A stretch of 32,918 nucleotides of DNA from a virus, in the IMG/VR virus record IMGVR_UViG_3300012920_000010, positions 1 through 32,918 of that record, one strand, 5' to 3'. This document shows, piece after piece, positions 13,134 through 19,137 of the stretch. The position numbers were made by a program, and so were the translations under genes. Below the pieces are notes generated by a model. That model was not told where the DNA came from. It was given only the letters and a program-made list of their open reading frames with translations, and ran no database searches. Position 1 is the first letter of the stretch, and each line of letters begins with the position of its first letter.

Positions 13134-13601
13134 ATGGGCGATGGAACAGAGCCAGTTTATAAAACAGATGATGATAGACAGGCTGAAGATACATTAGCTG
13201 AAGAGCAAGGCAGTCTTCAGGCATACAGCAATCAACCTAAAGACACTGATGTTTTAGTTGGCACAGGAAACATAAAAGATGGATCGGCTTTTGGACAGAA
13301 GTTTGTGATCGTAAAGCACAGAAGTTCTAAAAACAATGACTATCTCATGTTATATCAGCAAGTTGGATTTGTAAGTAGAAGTAAAGGTCAAAGTAAGACT
13401 GACTGGAGAGGTGAAATAATACTAGACAGCAGAGATCAAGCTATGGTAGAAAGTGATAAATGTGTAATGTTTGGTTATGATGGAGAGAGTAACTTTGGTA
13501 AGTACACAAAGTGGGATATAGTACAAGCGCCTCCAATGAATCAACAAGATAAAAAAAATGAGCATAAGGATGTAGAGTTTGATGATGACATACCTTTTTA
13601 G
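13134..13601 (+). CDS. Probable single-strand DNA-binding protein with a canonical SSB tip
   Basis: The 155-residue product ends in EFDDDIPF, matching the acidic C-terminal tip by which bacterial SSB binds RecO, PriA, exonuclease I and other partners. The body (about 38-130; VGTGNIKDGSAFGQKFVIVK, YLMLYQQVGFVSRSK, WRGEIILDSRD) looks like a beta-barrel but does not resemble the usual SSB OB-fold consensus. The N-terminal 35 residues are acidic and low-complexity. ATG 13134 is chosen for its AGGGAGG site 5 nt ahead rather than the in-frame ATG at 13113. Next to ERF, this makes an annealing pair likely. The single-strand DNA-binding call rests mainly on tip and context. Confidence 0.72.
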   Translation: MGDGTEPVYKTDDDRQAEDTLAEEQGSLQAYSNQPKDTDVLVGTGNIKDGSAFGQKFVIVKHRSSKNNDYLMLYQQVGFVSRSKGQSKTDWRGEIILDSRDQAMVESDKCVMFGYDGESNFGKYTKWDIVQAPPMNQQDKKNEHKDVEFDDDIPF

Positions 13602-13611
13602 TTTTTCGAGG

Positions 13612-13684
13612 GCTCACCCAGAAGTGGGCAATTTCATCCCCCCACATCTCCTGTATGTCTATGTCAAAGGGGGGGTGCTTTTTT
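13612..13684 (+). promoter_or_regulatory. Structured leader / attenuator before the 2OG oxygenase gene
   Basis: GCTCAC (13612-13617) can pair with GTGGGC (13624-13629). CCCCCC (13638-13643) plus ACAT pair with ATGT (13661-13664) plus GGGGGG (13669-13674), followed at 13679 by six T residues, like a terminator. GTGGG can instead pair with CCCAC at 13641-13645, so the two hairpins are mutually exclusive. The G run is also the only possible ribosome site for the next gene. It may be a terminator after the SSB-like gene or a switchable attenuator. Confidence 0.6.
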
Positions 13685-13687
13685 AAA

Positions 13688-14287
13688 ATGTCAGTTGAAT
13701 ATCTACCATCAAAGTTTTTCAAAGAAAATTGCAGACATAATCCAGCAAATGAGCCTTTCTATGGTGTTATAGAAGTTACCACAGGAAATGGAAATGCAGA
13801 GGCTTGTATGAGAGAAGCTATTGAGAATGGTAAGAAAGTAGATGTTGGAGTTCAGGGTAAGCAAACTAATATCAGAAGATTATCTAGCTGTTCAATTATA
13901 GATACAGAAGTATCTTATACTTCAAAAGTTATTATGGAGGCTGTTTCAGAATTAAATCTTATGTTCAATTATGAACTGGCATCTATACAGGAGATTTTAT
14001 ATTGTGAATATACAGTCGGTGACCATTACAAAATGCATGTTGATGTAGGAGAGGGTTACCATGCCAATAGAAAATTATCTTTAACTTGGAACTTAAATCC
14101 TGATGAATACGAGGGTGGAGAGTTATGCTTTTACCAGCCACATCTAGAGGGTGGAGTTGCAAAATACAAATCACCTAACAATAATATTATAGGATTTACT
14201 TCTTGGCTTAATCATGAAGTTAAACCAGTTACATTTGGAACGAGAAAATCAATAGTCGCATTTATAGGAGGCAAGGCATGGAAGTAA
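13688..14287 (+). CDS. 2-oxoglutarate/Fe(II)-dependent oxygenase (early gene)
   Basis: The 199-residue protein has the PKHD/prolyl-hydroxylase-like double-stranded beta-helix: the HxD iron motif in YKMHVDVGEG (H117, D119), then LSLTWNLNPDEYEGGELCFY (131-150), the second iron histidine in WLNHEVKPV (H176), and the 2-oxoglutarate arginine in GTRKSIVAF (R186). All catalytic residues are present. It should hydroxylate an unknown substrate, possibly a protein residue or a modified base. ATG 13688 follows the structured leader; there is no ordinary AGGAG site, only the G run. It is expressed with the early recombination genes, unlike the second oxygenase (24051-24722), which lies in the tail operon. 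Confidence 0.87.
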   Translation: MSVEYLPSKFFKENCRHNPANEPFYGVIEVTTGNGNAEACMREAIENGKKVDVGVQGKQTNIRRLSSCSIIDTEVSYTSKVIMEAVSELNLMFNYELASIQEILYCEYTVGDHYKMHVDVGEGYHANRKLSLTWNLNPDEYEGGELCFYQPHLEGGVAKYKSPNNNIIGFTSWLNHEVKPVTFGTRKSIVAFIGGKAWK

Positions 14288-14550
14288 CAGACAAACAAAA
14301 AGCTAAAGGGGATCGAGTTATGGGGTTAGGCATAGAAACTTTAAATGATCAGATAGATGTAGCCCTTAAAAATATTAATACTGTTATTACAGGTAAAGAT
14401 CCACTAGACATGAATGCTGAAGAAATAAAACAACTCAAAGATTATCTATCAAGTCAATTAATAATTCTAAATAATTTACAATCTACACTCAAGATGATTG
14501 CTATGATTAAGACAAATCAGGGCAAAGAAAAAGCAAAATCTACAGGTTAA
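14278..14550 (+). CDS. Small helical protein of unknown function
   Basis: The 90-residue protein is mostly alpha-helical with a likely coiled coil (LGIETLNDQIDVALKNINTV, then NAEEIKQLKDYLSSQL) and a basic C-terminus KTNQGKEKAKSTG. It overlaps the end of the oxygenase gene by 10 bp and has GGAGG 6 nt before the ATG, so it is coupled to the oxygenase and may act with it. No family recognised. Confidence 0.75.
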   Translation: MEVTDKQKAKGDRVMGLGIETLNDQIDVALKNINTVITGKDPLDMNAEEIKQLKDYLSSQLIILNNLQSTLKMIAMIKTNQGKEKAKSTG

Positions 14551-14587
14551 TCGCCCACGATGGCTTTGGAACGCTATAATTTAATAC

Positions 14588-14616
14588 TTGATCTAATAGT
14601 ATATTTATTATATACT
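14588..14616 (+). promoter_or_regulatory. Second rightward promoter overlapping an inverted repeat
   Basis: TTGATC (14588-14593) and TATACT (14611-14616) are 17 bp apart (4/6 and 5/6 to consensus). The spacer and -10 are embedded in an imperfect hairpin, TAATAGTATAT at 14594-14604 against 14610-14622, which could be an operator. It lies 31 bp upstream of the next gene. Confidence 0.6.
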
Positions 14617-14646
14617 CTATTATGAATATAACTAATGGAGATAAAT

Positions 14647-14817
14647 ATGGATATAGATATACAAAAAATTACAAAGCTAGTTAATAAGATCAATGAAAAT
14701 GACGAGGAAACAACTGCAATCGTTTATGATAAATACATCCTTATGATTGCTTTAGCAGATGAACTTAAAAGAATATGTGTGGCTAAACGTGATAAGGAGG
14801 GTGAGGATGATTGTTAA
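14647..14817 (+). CDS. Small protein of unknown function
   Basis: This 56-residue protein (MDIDIQKITKLVNKINENDE at the start) is predicted to be helical, with a hydrophobic patch IVYDKYILMIALADEL and a mixed-charge end. ATG 14647 has GGAG 6 nt upstream; ATG 14635 would overlap that site. Its end overlaps the HNH-like gene by 11 bp, and that gene's AAGGAGG site lies inside this one. It is first behind the second promoter and may be a regulator or leader-type gene. Function unknown. Confidence 0.65.
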   Translation: MDIDIQKITKLVNKINENDEETTAIVYDKYILMIALADELKRICVAKRDKEGEDDC

Positions 14818-15502
14818 GAATGATATGTGTAAGGATCTGTTGCAACGCAGATTAGACATGGGTGTATTAACACCTGAGATATTAACAAAATATAGAACCT
14901 ACTCTCGAAAAAAGAAAGCTGATCTCTGGTCGCAAGGCTTGTGTGGAGATGAGTTAGAGAGAAAGTTAAGATACTATTGCGCATCTTGGCTTAGAGATAA
15001 AAAGCCATCAAGGATGTATAAATCAAATAAGAGGAGGAGAAACTGCCCAGTCCATAAAGCAAAACAAAAAGAAAGCAGATACAAAAGACAGAATGAAAGT
15101 TTATGGGGTTACACAGAAGCAATCTGGAATGATTATGGTTTTGCAGATATGAGAAGGAAGCAACCTCGTAAGGTAGAACCAAAGTCTAGAGAGGAGCTTT
15201 ACGATTGGTTATGTAAGCAACTTAAGAAACAAAATTTTAGAAGTGCTTATCGTAATGAGAGAGGTGTATATCCTAAAATGACAAGGATAAGAGATGGCAA
15301 CCTTTCAAAAGCAGATAACTTTTTATACTGCACAAACATAAGTATAGATCAAGTTTTACCAAGTAAAGGATATAGATATAACAATATGGTCTTATGCCAA
15401 AGACAGCAAAACAAACAAAAAAATGCAACTCACCCATTCCTTACAGAGGATGTATTGAAAGCACAAAGAAAAGCACAAAAAATACGAAGGAGAAAAAAAT
15501 GA
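14807..15502 (+). CDS. HNH-like (His-Me finger) protein with an altered catalytic motif
   Basis: This 231-residue protein is very basic. Near the C-terminus it has NISIDQVLPSKGYRYNNMVL followed by CQRQQNKQKN, which parallels HNH proteins of the DRIDxxKGYxxxNV...N type. D181, N193 and N202 align, but the position after D181, commonly His or Arg, is Gln. The N-terminal two thirds hold basic helices (RTYSRKKKADLW, KSNKRRRNC) suited to DNA or RNA binding. ATG 14807 is preceded by AAGGAGG; the longer reading frame from 14759 lacks a site. It may be a nuclease, a homing-type relic, or a binding protein that lost cleavage. It is in an operon with the downstream membrane microprotein. Confidence 0.68.
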   Translation: MIVKNDMCKDLLQRRLDMGVLTPEILTKYRTYSRKKKADLWSQGLCGDELERKLRYYCASWLRDKKPSRMYKSNKRRRNCPVHKAKQKESRYKRQNESLWGYTEAIWNDYGFADMRRKQPRKVEPKSREELYDWLCKQLKKQNFRSAYRNERGVYPKMTRIRDGNLSKADNFLYCTNISIDQVLPSKGYRYNNMVLCQRQQNKQKNATHPFLTEDVLKAQRKAQKIRRRKK

Positions 15503-15630
15503 AAGATGATTTTAAAGAAGCATGGGATGAACTAAAAGAAAACCCCATCAAAGCTATTGTTGAGCTTATCGGGGGTTTTTTAGTTTTTCTGGGGTTCTAT
15601 ATTATTGTTATTTTTTTATTTAGCCTATAA
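15499..15630 (+). CDS. 43-residue single-span membrane protein, last gene of the rightward operon
   Basis: MKDDFKEAWDELKENPIKAI forms an amphipathic, charged N-terminal half; GGFLVFLGFYIIVIFLFSL is one membrane helix at the C-terminus. Its ATG overlaps the HNH-like stop as ATGA, with AAGGAG upstream. The middle of the gene encodes a large hairpin with a T run (15539-15581), so a terminator appears to be built into the coding sequence. The end overlaps a convergent microgene by 11 bp. No family is recognised. Confidence 0.7.
   Translation: MKDDFKEAWDELKENPIKAIVELIGGFLVFLGFYIIVIFLFSL
15539..15581 (+). terminator. Intrinsic terminator embedded in a coding sequence
   Basis: AAAACCCC (15539-15546) pairs with GGGGTTTT (15572-15579). 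Inside it AAGCT (15551-15555) pairs with AGCTT (15563-15567). The outer arm runs straight into a T tract (15576-15581). This should end most rightward transcripts before the convergent lysis operon, even though it sits within the 43-residue gene. Confidence 0.7.
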
Positions 15631-15736
15631 GTAAAATCCATATAATAGATATGGCTGATACTTTGATTGTGAACATAACCCAGTCTGGCATATTGTATGC
15701 CCAGTCATTATACAGCTTTTTTACTTTATCTAACAT
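15620..15736 (-). CDS. 38-residue membrane microprotein at the end of the lysis cluster
   Basis: MLDKVKKLYNDWAYNMPDWV is followed by MFTIKVSAISIIWILLIG: a short amphipathic start and one membrane helix ending at the C-terminus. An AGAGGA site lies just upstream, within the end of the holin gene. The stop lies 11 bp inside the convergent rightward microgene. It may be a holin partner or antiholin given its position; that is inference from neighbours. Confidence 0.62.
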   Translation of the reverse strand: MLDKVKKLYNDWAYNMPDWVMFTIKVSAISIIWILLIG

Positions 15737-15738
15737 AT

Positions 15739-16155
15739 TTATTTCCTCTTCATATATTTTGAAATACCACCAACACCTTTCAAGCCTAGTCCAGCACAAA
15801 CAGTAATGTATATTAAGTTAACATACCAGCTCGGAAGTGTTTTTAAAATATCAAAACCTTGTAAGACATAGTGTTGCAAACTTGGAAAAAAAACTAAAAT
15901 ACAGGGTGTTAAAACGACCAGCGTGACGAATTCATCTCGCCATGAGTTTGAAAGATTATCGACAGCCTTGTTCTCCCATTCAGCTTTTAATCGCATTGCG
16001 TCAGCATTTCCTTTCACTATTTCCTCTTCTATCTTTGCTTTACTTTGTATCTCTGCCTGTTTAAGTTGGCTTTTTGCTTGAGCTTCTTTGCTTTTGTTTT
16101 CAAGATAACCACCTACAGCACTTGTAACACTTGACAATATTGATCCTAATATCAT
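15739..16155 (-). CDS. 3TM-type holin
   Basis: The 138-residue protein has an N-terminal hydrophobic stretch (ILGSILSSVTSAVGGYL), a charged helical part (about 21-66), then NSWRDEFVTLVVLTPCILVF leading into two further membrane helices around a LPSWYV segment (108-113), and a basic end SKYMKRK. The W-x-DE followed by hydrophobic and P-W elements are hallmarks of the 3TM/GTA-type holin family. It should form inner membrane lesions that release the endolysin encoded at 4943-5341. It overlaps the previous gene by 4 bp (ATGA). Confidence 0.8.
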   Translation of the reverse strand: MILGSILSSVTSAVGGYLENKSKEAQAKSQLKQAEIQSKAKIEEEIVKGNADAMRLKAEWENKAVDNLSNSWRDEFVTLVVLTPCILVFFPSLQHYVLQGFDILKTLPSWYVNLIYITVCAGLGLKGVGGISKYMKRK

Positions 16156-16379
16156 TCCATCTTCTCCAGAATCCTGTCTAGCTTATTAGAATTTGTTTGT
16201 ACACTTTCCTTAATATATTTAATTTCAACTTCCATGACCTGAACTTTCTCCACTTTCTTTTTCATCTGTTCTGTTTCTGCCTGTAAATCTTTTATTGTTG
16301 CTGTAGAGACACCCCATGCAACACCCACTAAAATTAAAGGGCTGATGAGATATATTAAATTTTTAGGTTCTATTGTCAT
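16152..16379 (-). CDS. Small inner membrane protein with coiled coil (possible spanin-like or holin accessory)
   Basis: The 75-residue protein has one N-terminal membrane helix (about 8-28, LIYLISPLILVGVAWGV) and a long charged coiled coil (ATIKDLQAETEQMKKKVEKV onward). This topology resembles an inner membrane spanin (Rz) but also holin-adjacent proteins without proven role. No Rz1-like lipobox gene is nested within it that I can see. It overlaps both neighbours by one to four bases. Confidence 0.7.
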   Translation of the reverse strand: MTIEPKNLIYLISPLILVGVAWGVSTATIKDLQAETEQMKKKVEKVQVMEVEIKYIKESVQTNSNKLDRILEKME

Positions 16380-16726
16380 TACTGTAATGGGTTTTTATTT
16401 AAAATATCGTAAACTTTCTTAAATTCTTTTTCAGCCCAGATAGTTATTGATGCCTCTGTATCATTAATCTTTTCGTTTACTAAAGATGTTGTTTGCTCAA
16501 TACTATTTAGCTGTGCTTCTAGTTTTGCAATTCTCTCTTGTAGACCAGATGTATCTGTTGCCTTGAAGTTCGCAATGGCATCAACATTATCTGTTGTAAT
16601 CTTTTCTGTAACCTCTAAACGAGAATAAAGGTTTGAGGCTGTCCAGATTGCTCCAATTATCGTTGGTGCTAGAGTTAAGACGATCCCAAGCAACATTGCT
16701 GGAGAAAGCTGAAGTGTCTTGTTCAT
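16379..16726 (-). CDS. Membrane-anchored coiled-coil protein in the lysis cluster
   Basis: The 115-residue protein carries an N-terminal hydrophobic helix (about 9-31, PAMLLGIVLTLAPTIIGAIW) and a periplasmic or cytoplasmic coiled coil (LQERIAKLEAQLNSIEQ, about 60-76). It has the same layout as the next gene and may form a hetero-oligomer with it. Its first 140 bp overlap the C-terminal part of the secreted 469-residue gene in another frame. It probably belongs to lysis or envelope disruption; family not recognised. Confidence 0.72.
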   Translation of the reverse strand: MNKTLQLSPAMLLGIVLTLAPTIIGAIWTASNLYSRLEVTEKITTDNVDAIANFKATDTSGLQERIAKLEAQLNSIEQTTSLVNEKINDTEASITIWAEKEFKKVYDILNKNPLQ

Positions 16727-17996
16727 AATCAGTAAAATCCTGTGTTATTGTTACCTTATCTTGAATTGTAATAGAGTCTTGAATACTTAGCAAGGTGAAG
16801 AGAACTGGAATGTCAAGATTTGATTTAGTTTTTTTGGAGGTACTAGAGGTCGACTTACTTTCTCCTTTGCCCTTATTTTGCGAATTAGAGCCTATTTTTT
16901 TTGATTTTTTTTTGGTTTTTTCTGATTTCTTTGATTTTTTCTCTGGTTCGTTTGCCTCTGCCAGATCCTCCTCCATAGTTGTTTGAGCCAATTCTGTTGG
17001 CTCTTCCACATTTTCTTCTGCATCTTCCTGTTCAGCAATTTCATCAATCTCAATCTCCTTAATTTGTATTTCCTCTATTTCTGCTATCTCTTCAACAGAC
17101 TCAATACTTTCAACCACATCAACAACTTCAATAGACTCAATCACCTCAATAGTTTCAGGTATTACTGGAAGATCATCGATAACAGGTAATTCTTCTATAA
17201 CAGCGACCTCAATAATTTCAACTTGAGGGATTTCAACAATATCAGCAGTTTCAAGTATTACATCGTTGACAACAGAAACTTCTAAATCAAGCCCTGATAT
17301 CATGGTTACAGTTTCCTCAACAATATTGTTTGTTTCAATAATTGGCTCTGCATTTGCTTGAGGTGTTGCTATGCTAGTCTGCTCAATAACTGTTTCAGAT
17401 AAATCTAAAGTTAAAGATATATTATCTACAATCGGAGCATACCAACCTGACCAGTTTCCAGTATCAATGCCAGTGATAGAAAAATTTATGGAGGTGTCAT
17501 CTGTTGTCCAGTCTGACAATGTATTTGATGATAAAGAATAATGTTGTGTACCATCGTTATAATCAAGAGTTTGTTCTAAATATAAATTTTCTGTATCGGT
17601 ATTTTTATATAGTTGGACTGTGGCTTGTACTTTGTCATAGTCAGTTCCTTGAGTACACCATGTGTTACTGTTGGCTTCATTGTTGCATCCCAAAGCTGTA
17701 AACGATACATTGACACCATCTATGTCATATCCTTGCTCTAAGTTTTGAATGGTTTGAGATATGGTTTTACCTTCATTTGATTTCCATCTTACTGATTTAC
17801 ATAAGCCAGATGCATCTGTTCCATTAGCATAACAGTTGCCGTCATACTTTGTTTTGGTTGCATCTTCAACAGTCCAATCATTCAGACCATCAGAGAAGTT
17901 ACCATTACTTAACAGGTTGTCCGATGTCGTTTGCTCTGCCAACAACAGGCAAGGCATTAACAGGATTCCAACTATAATTAATCGTTCCATCTTCAT
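16587..17996 (-). CDS. Secreted protein with a possible jelly-roll domain and a long Glu/Ile/Val-rich repeat
   Basis: The 469-residue protein has a signal peptide (MERLIIVGILLMPCLLLAEQ). Next is a beta-rich domain (about 27-200) opening with NLLSNGNFSDGLNDWTVE, a sequence typical of carbohydrate-binding jelly-roll modules, with paired cysteines. A low-complexity part (about 215-340) follows, with many VEEI/IESIE-type repeats, then a lysine/serine-rich stretch (about 350-395) and a short C-terminal domain. It may bind the cell surface or be a virion-associated adhesin released at lysis. It overlaps the previous gene by 92 bp and the next by 140 bp. The start at 17996 has GGAAG 5 nt ahead. Confidence 0.78.
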   Translation of the reverse strand: MKMERLIIVGILLMPCLLLAEQTTSDNLLSNGNFSDGLNDWTVEDATKTKYDGNCYANGTDASGLCKSVRWKSNEGKTISQTIQNLEQGYDIDGVNVSFTALGCNNEANSNTWCTQGTDYDKVQATVQLYKNTDTENLYLEQTLDYNDGTQHYSLSSNTLSDWTTDDTSINFSITGIDTGNWSGWYAPIVDNISLTLDLSETVIEQTSIATPQANAEPIIETNNIVEETVTMISGLDLEVSVVNDVILETADIVEIPQVEIIEVAVIEELPVIDDLPVIPETIEVIESIEVVDVVESIESVEEIAEIEEIQIKEIEIDEIAEQEDAEENVEEPTELAQTTMEEDLAEANEPEKKSKKSEKTKKKSKKIGSNSQNKGKGESKSTSSTSKKTKSNLDIPVLFTLLSIQDSITIQDKVTITQDFTDYEQDTSAFSSNVAWDRLNSSTNDNWSNLDSLKPLFSFRGYRKDYNR

Positions 17997-18405
17997 TCAA
18001 TCTTCCAATTTTTATATATTCTGCAATAGCTTCATCACCAATCTTTCCATAATAAGGGCAAGGAGTCCCAGCCATAATAAATGACTCCCAGATATCTTGC
18101 CTTCTACATAACAAAGCAATCGCACTTACTTTAGTACCCATACTCGCAATCATCCTCGCATTTTTCAACATAATGCAATTTGGATCTGTTACATGAACTC
18201 CACTAGATATACCAATAATTGATGATTGAACTGCACCTGACCTAACGACTACACATACATCAGATCCAGAGCCAATAGATAAAGAAGGTGATATACTACT
18301 TGGCACAGGAGTATTTTTATTGTTGACAGTTGTTTCTGCCCCATAAATCACCTGTGAAAGCGATAAGCCTGTAATAACAATAATAATCCATATAATTTTA
18401 TGCAT
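17905..18405 (-). CDS. Secreted cysteine-containing protein of unknown function
   Basis: About 166 residues beginning MHKIIWIIIVITGLSLSQVIYGAE, a clear signal peptide. The mature part has SGSDVCVVVRSGAVQSSIIG, DPNCIMLKNARMI, SAIALLCRRQDIWESFIMAGTPCPYYG: four cysteines that may form disulfides in the periplasm. Similar proteins occur beside holin genes in other phages, but I know of no assigned function. ATG 18405 is chosen because TGGGG lies ahead at good distance; ATG 18423 has no site. It is the first gene after the tail operon terminator and leads the lysis cluster. Confidence 0.76.
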   Translation of the reverse strand: MHKIIWIIIVITGLSLSQVIYGAETTVNNKNTPVPSSISPSLSIGSGSDVCVVVRSGAVQSSIIGISSGVHVTDPNCIMLKNARMIASMGTKVSAIALLCRRQDIWESFIMAGTPCPYYGKIGDEAIAEYIKIGRLNEDGTINYSWNPVNALPVVGRANDIGQPVK

Positions 18406-18425
18406 AAATAACCCCATTTCCATTT

Positions 18426-18483
18426 ATTCGTACAAAACAGGCTCATTTACGAATTTTAAATTTATATGGTATCAATGTACCAT
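18426..18483. other. Two inverted repeats between tail operon and lysis cluster
   Basis: ATTCGTA (18426-18432) and TACGAAT (18448-18454) form a 7-bp inverted repeat with a 15-bp gap. ATGGTA (18466-18471) and TACCAT (18478-18483) form another with a 6-bp gap. They lie upstream of the secreted-protein gene and could be operators or mRNA hairpins setting lysis-gene expression. I see no good promoter here. Confidence 0.5.
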
Positions 18484-18497
18484 TAAGCAACTAAAAA

Positions 18498-18511
18498 TGC
18501 GAAATATCGCA
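18498..18511 (-). terminator. Intrinsic terminator after the tail operon
   Basis: On the minus strand TGCGA and TCGCA form a 5-bp stem with a 4-nt loop, followed by five T residues (plus-strand A run at 18493-18497). It starts 2 bp beyond the stop of the 18514-19137 gene. Confidence 0.65.
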
Positions 18512-18513
18512 AA

Positions 18514-19137
18514 TTAGAGGGCTTGAATACACGAAAAGCTAATCCCATAAGTCGATATTCTGTCTGCTGACCATCCAAGCTCATTTGAGGTCATTCTAAA
18601 CACACCCTTTGGATTAGTATAAGATATTGTTGCATCATTAGAAAGTGCCACCTTTAAAGTAGGCTCAACTTTGAGTGTTGCATTTCCTGAACCATCGGAA
18701 GCTATGTCCTCAACTATCATGTGTAATTGAGATGTAGCTCCAGAATTGAATTGCACATAATCGCCTTTTTCAAATATTGTTTCTCCTGTGTCTGCACCAT
18801 CAATGGTAATATCGTATGCGCCAATAGAGTGAGCGCCATTTACTGCGATTGTGTTGTTTATTGTGCCTCTTGGACTACCAGCATCTGGATCACCCATTAA
18901 AAATGTTCCTTTTGTACCATGTAACTGCATAAAGAATGTTTGCCACTCCACAGCCTGTTCTCTGAACATTGGAGGTAGAGTTACTGTGGCAGTCCATATT
19001 GCACCCTCATATTCATGAACAGTCTGACCATAAGTAAATGGTGATGTAGTTCTTGCAACTGTTCTCTCTATACTCCACTCACTCCTGACAAAGTTTGGAG
19101 AAGTGGGCATGGTTAAAGGATACGAAGGAGCACTCAT
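18514..19137 (-). CDS. Tail protein following the tape measure (distal-tail type)
   Basis: This 207-residue protein lacks hydrophobic segments and is beta-rich. It starts MSAPSYPLTMPTSPNFVRSE and contains HEYEGAIWTATVTLPPM and FFMQLHGTKGTFLMGDPDAG, which resemble tail proteins encoded next to the tape measure in siphoviruses. It directly abuts the tape measure start (1-bp gap). A role as the distal tail ring or tail tip adaptor is inferred from position. It is the last gene before the terminator. The tail hub and receptor-binding genes are elsewhere (24-32 kb), so this is the only tip-type protein in the usual place. Confidence 0.72.
   Translation of the reverse strand: MSAPSYPLTMPTSPNFVRSEWSIERTVARTTSPFTYGQTVHEYEGAIWTATVTLPPMFREQAVEWQTFFMQLHGTKGTFLMGDPDAGSPRGTINNTIAVNGAHSIGAYDITIDGADTGETIFEKGDYVQFNSGATSQLHMIVEDIASDGSGNATLKVEPTLKVALSNDATISYTNPKGVFRMTSNELGWSADRISTYGISFSCIQAL

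Noticed and set aside
13441-13722. Minus-strand frame across the leader and SSB-like end
   Set aside because: It lies opposite a well-supported gene and the structured leader, with no ribosome site and His/Tyr-rich shadow composition.
16795-17189. Phe/Leu/Asn-rich plus-strand frames opposite the secreted protein
   Set aside because: They are antisense to Lys/Glu/Ile repeats, and no ribosome site is visible.
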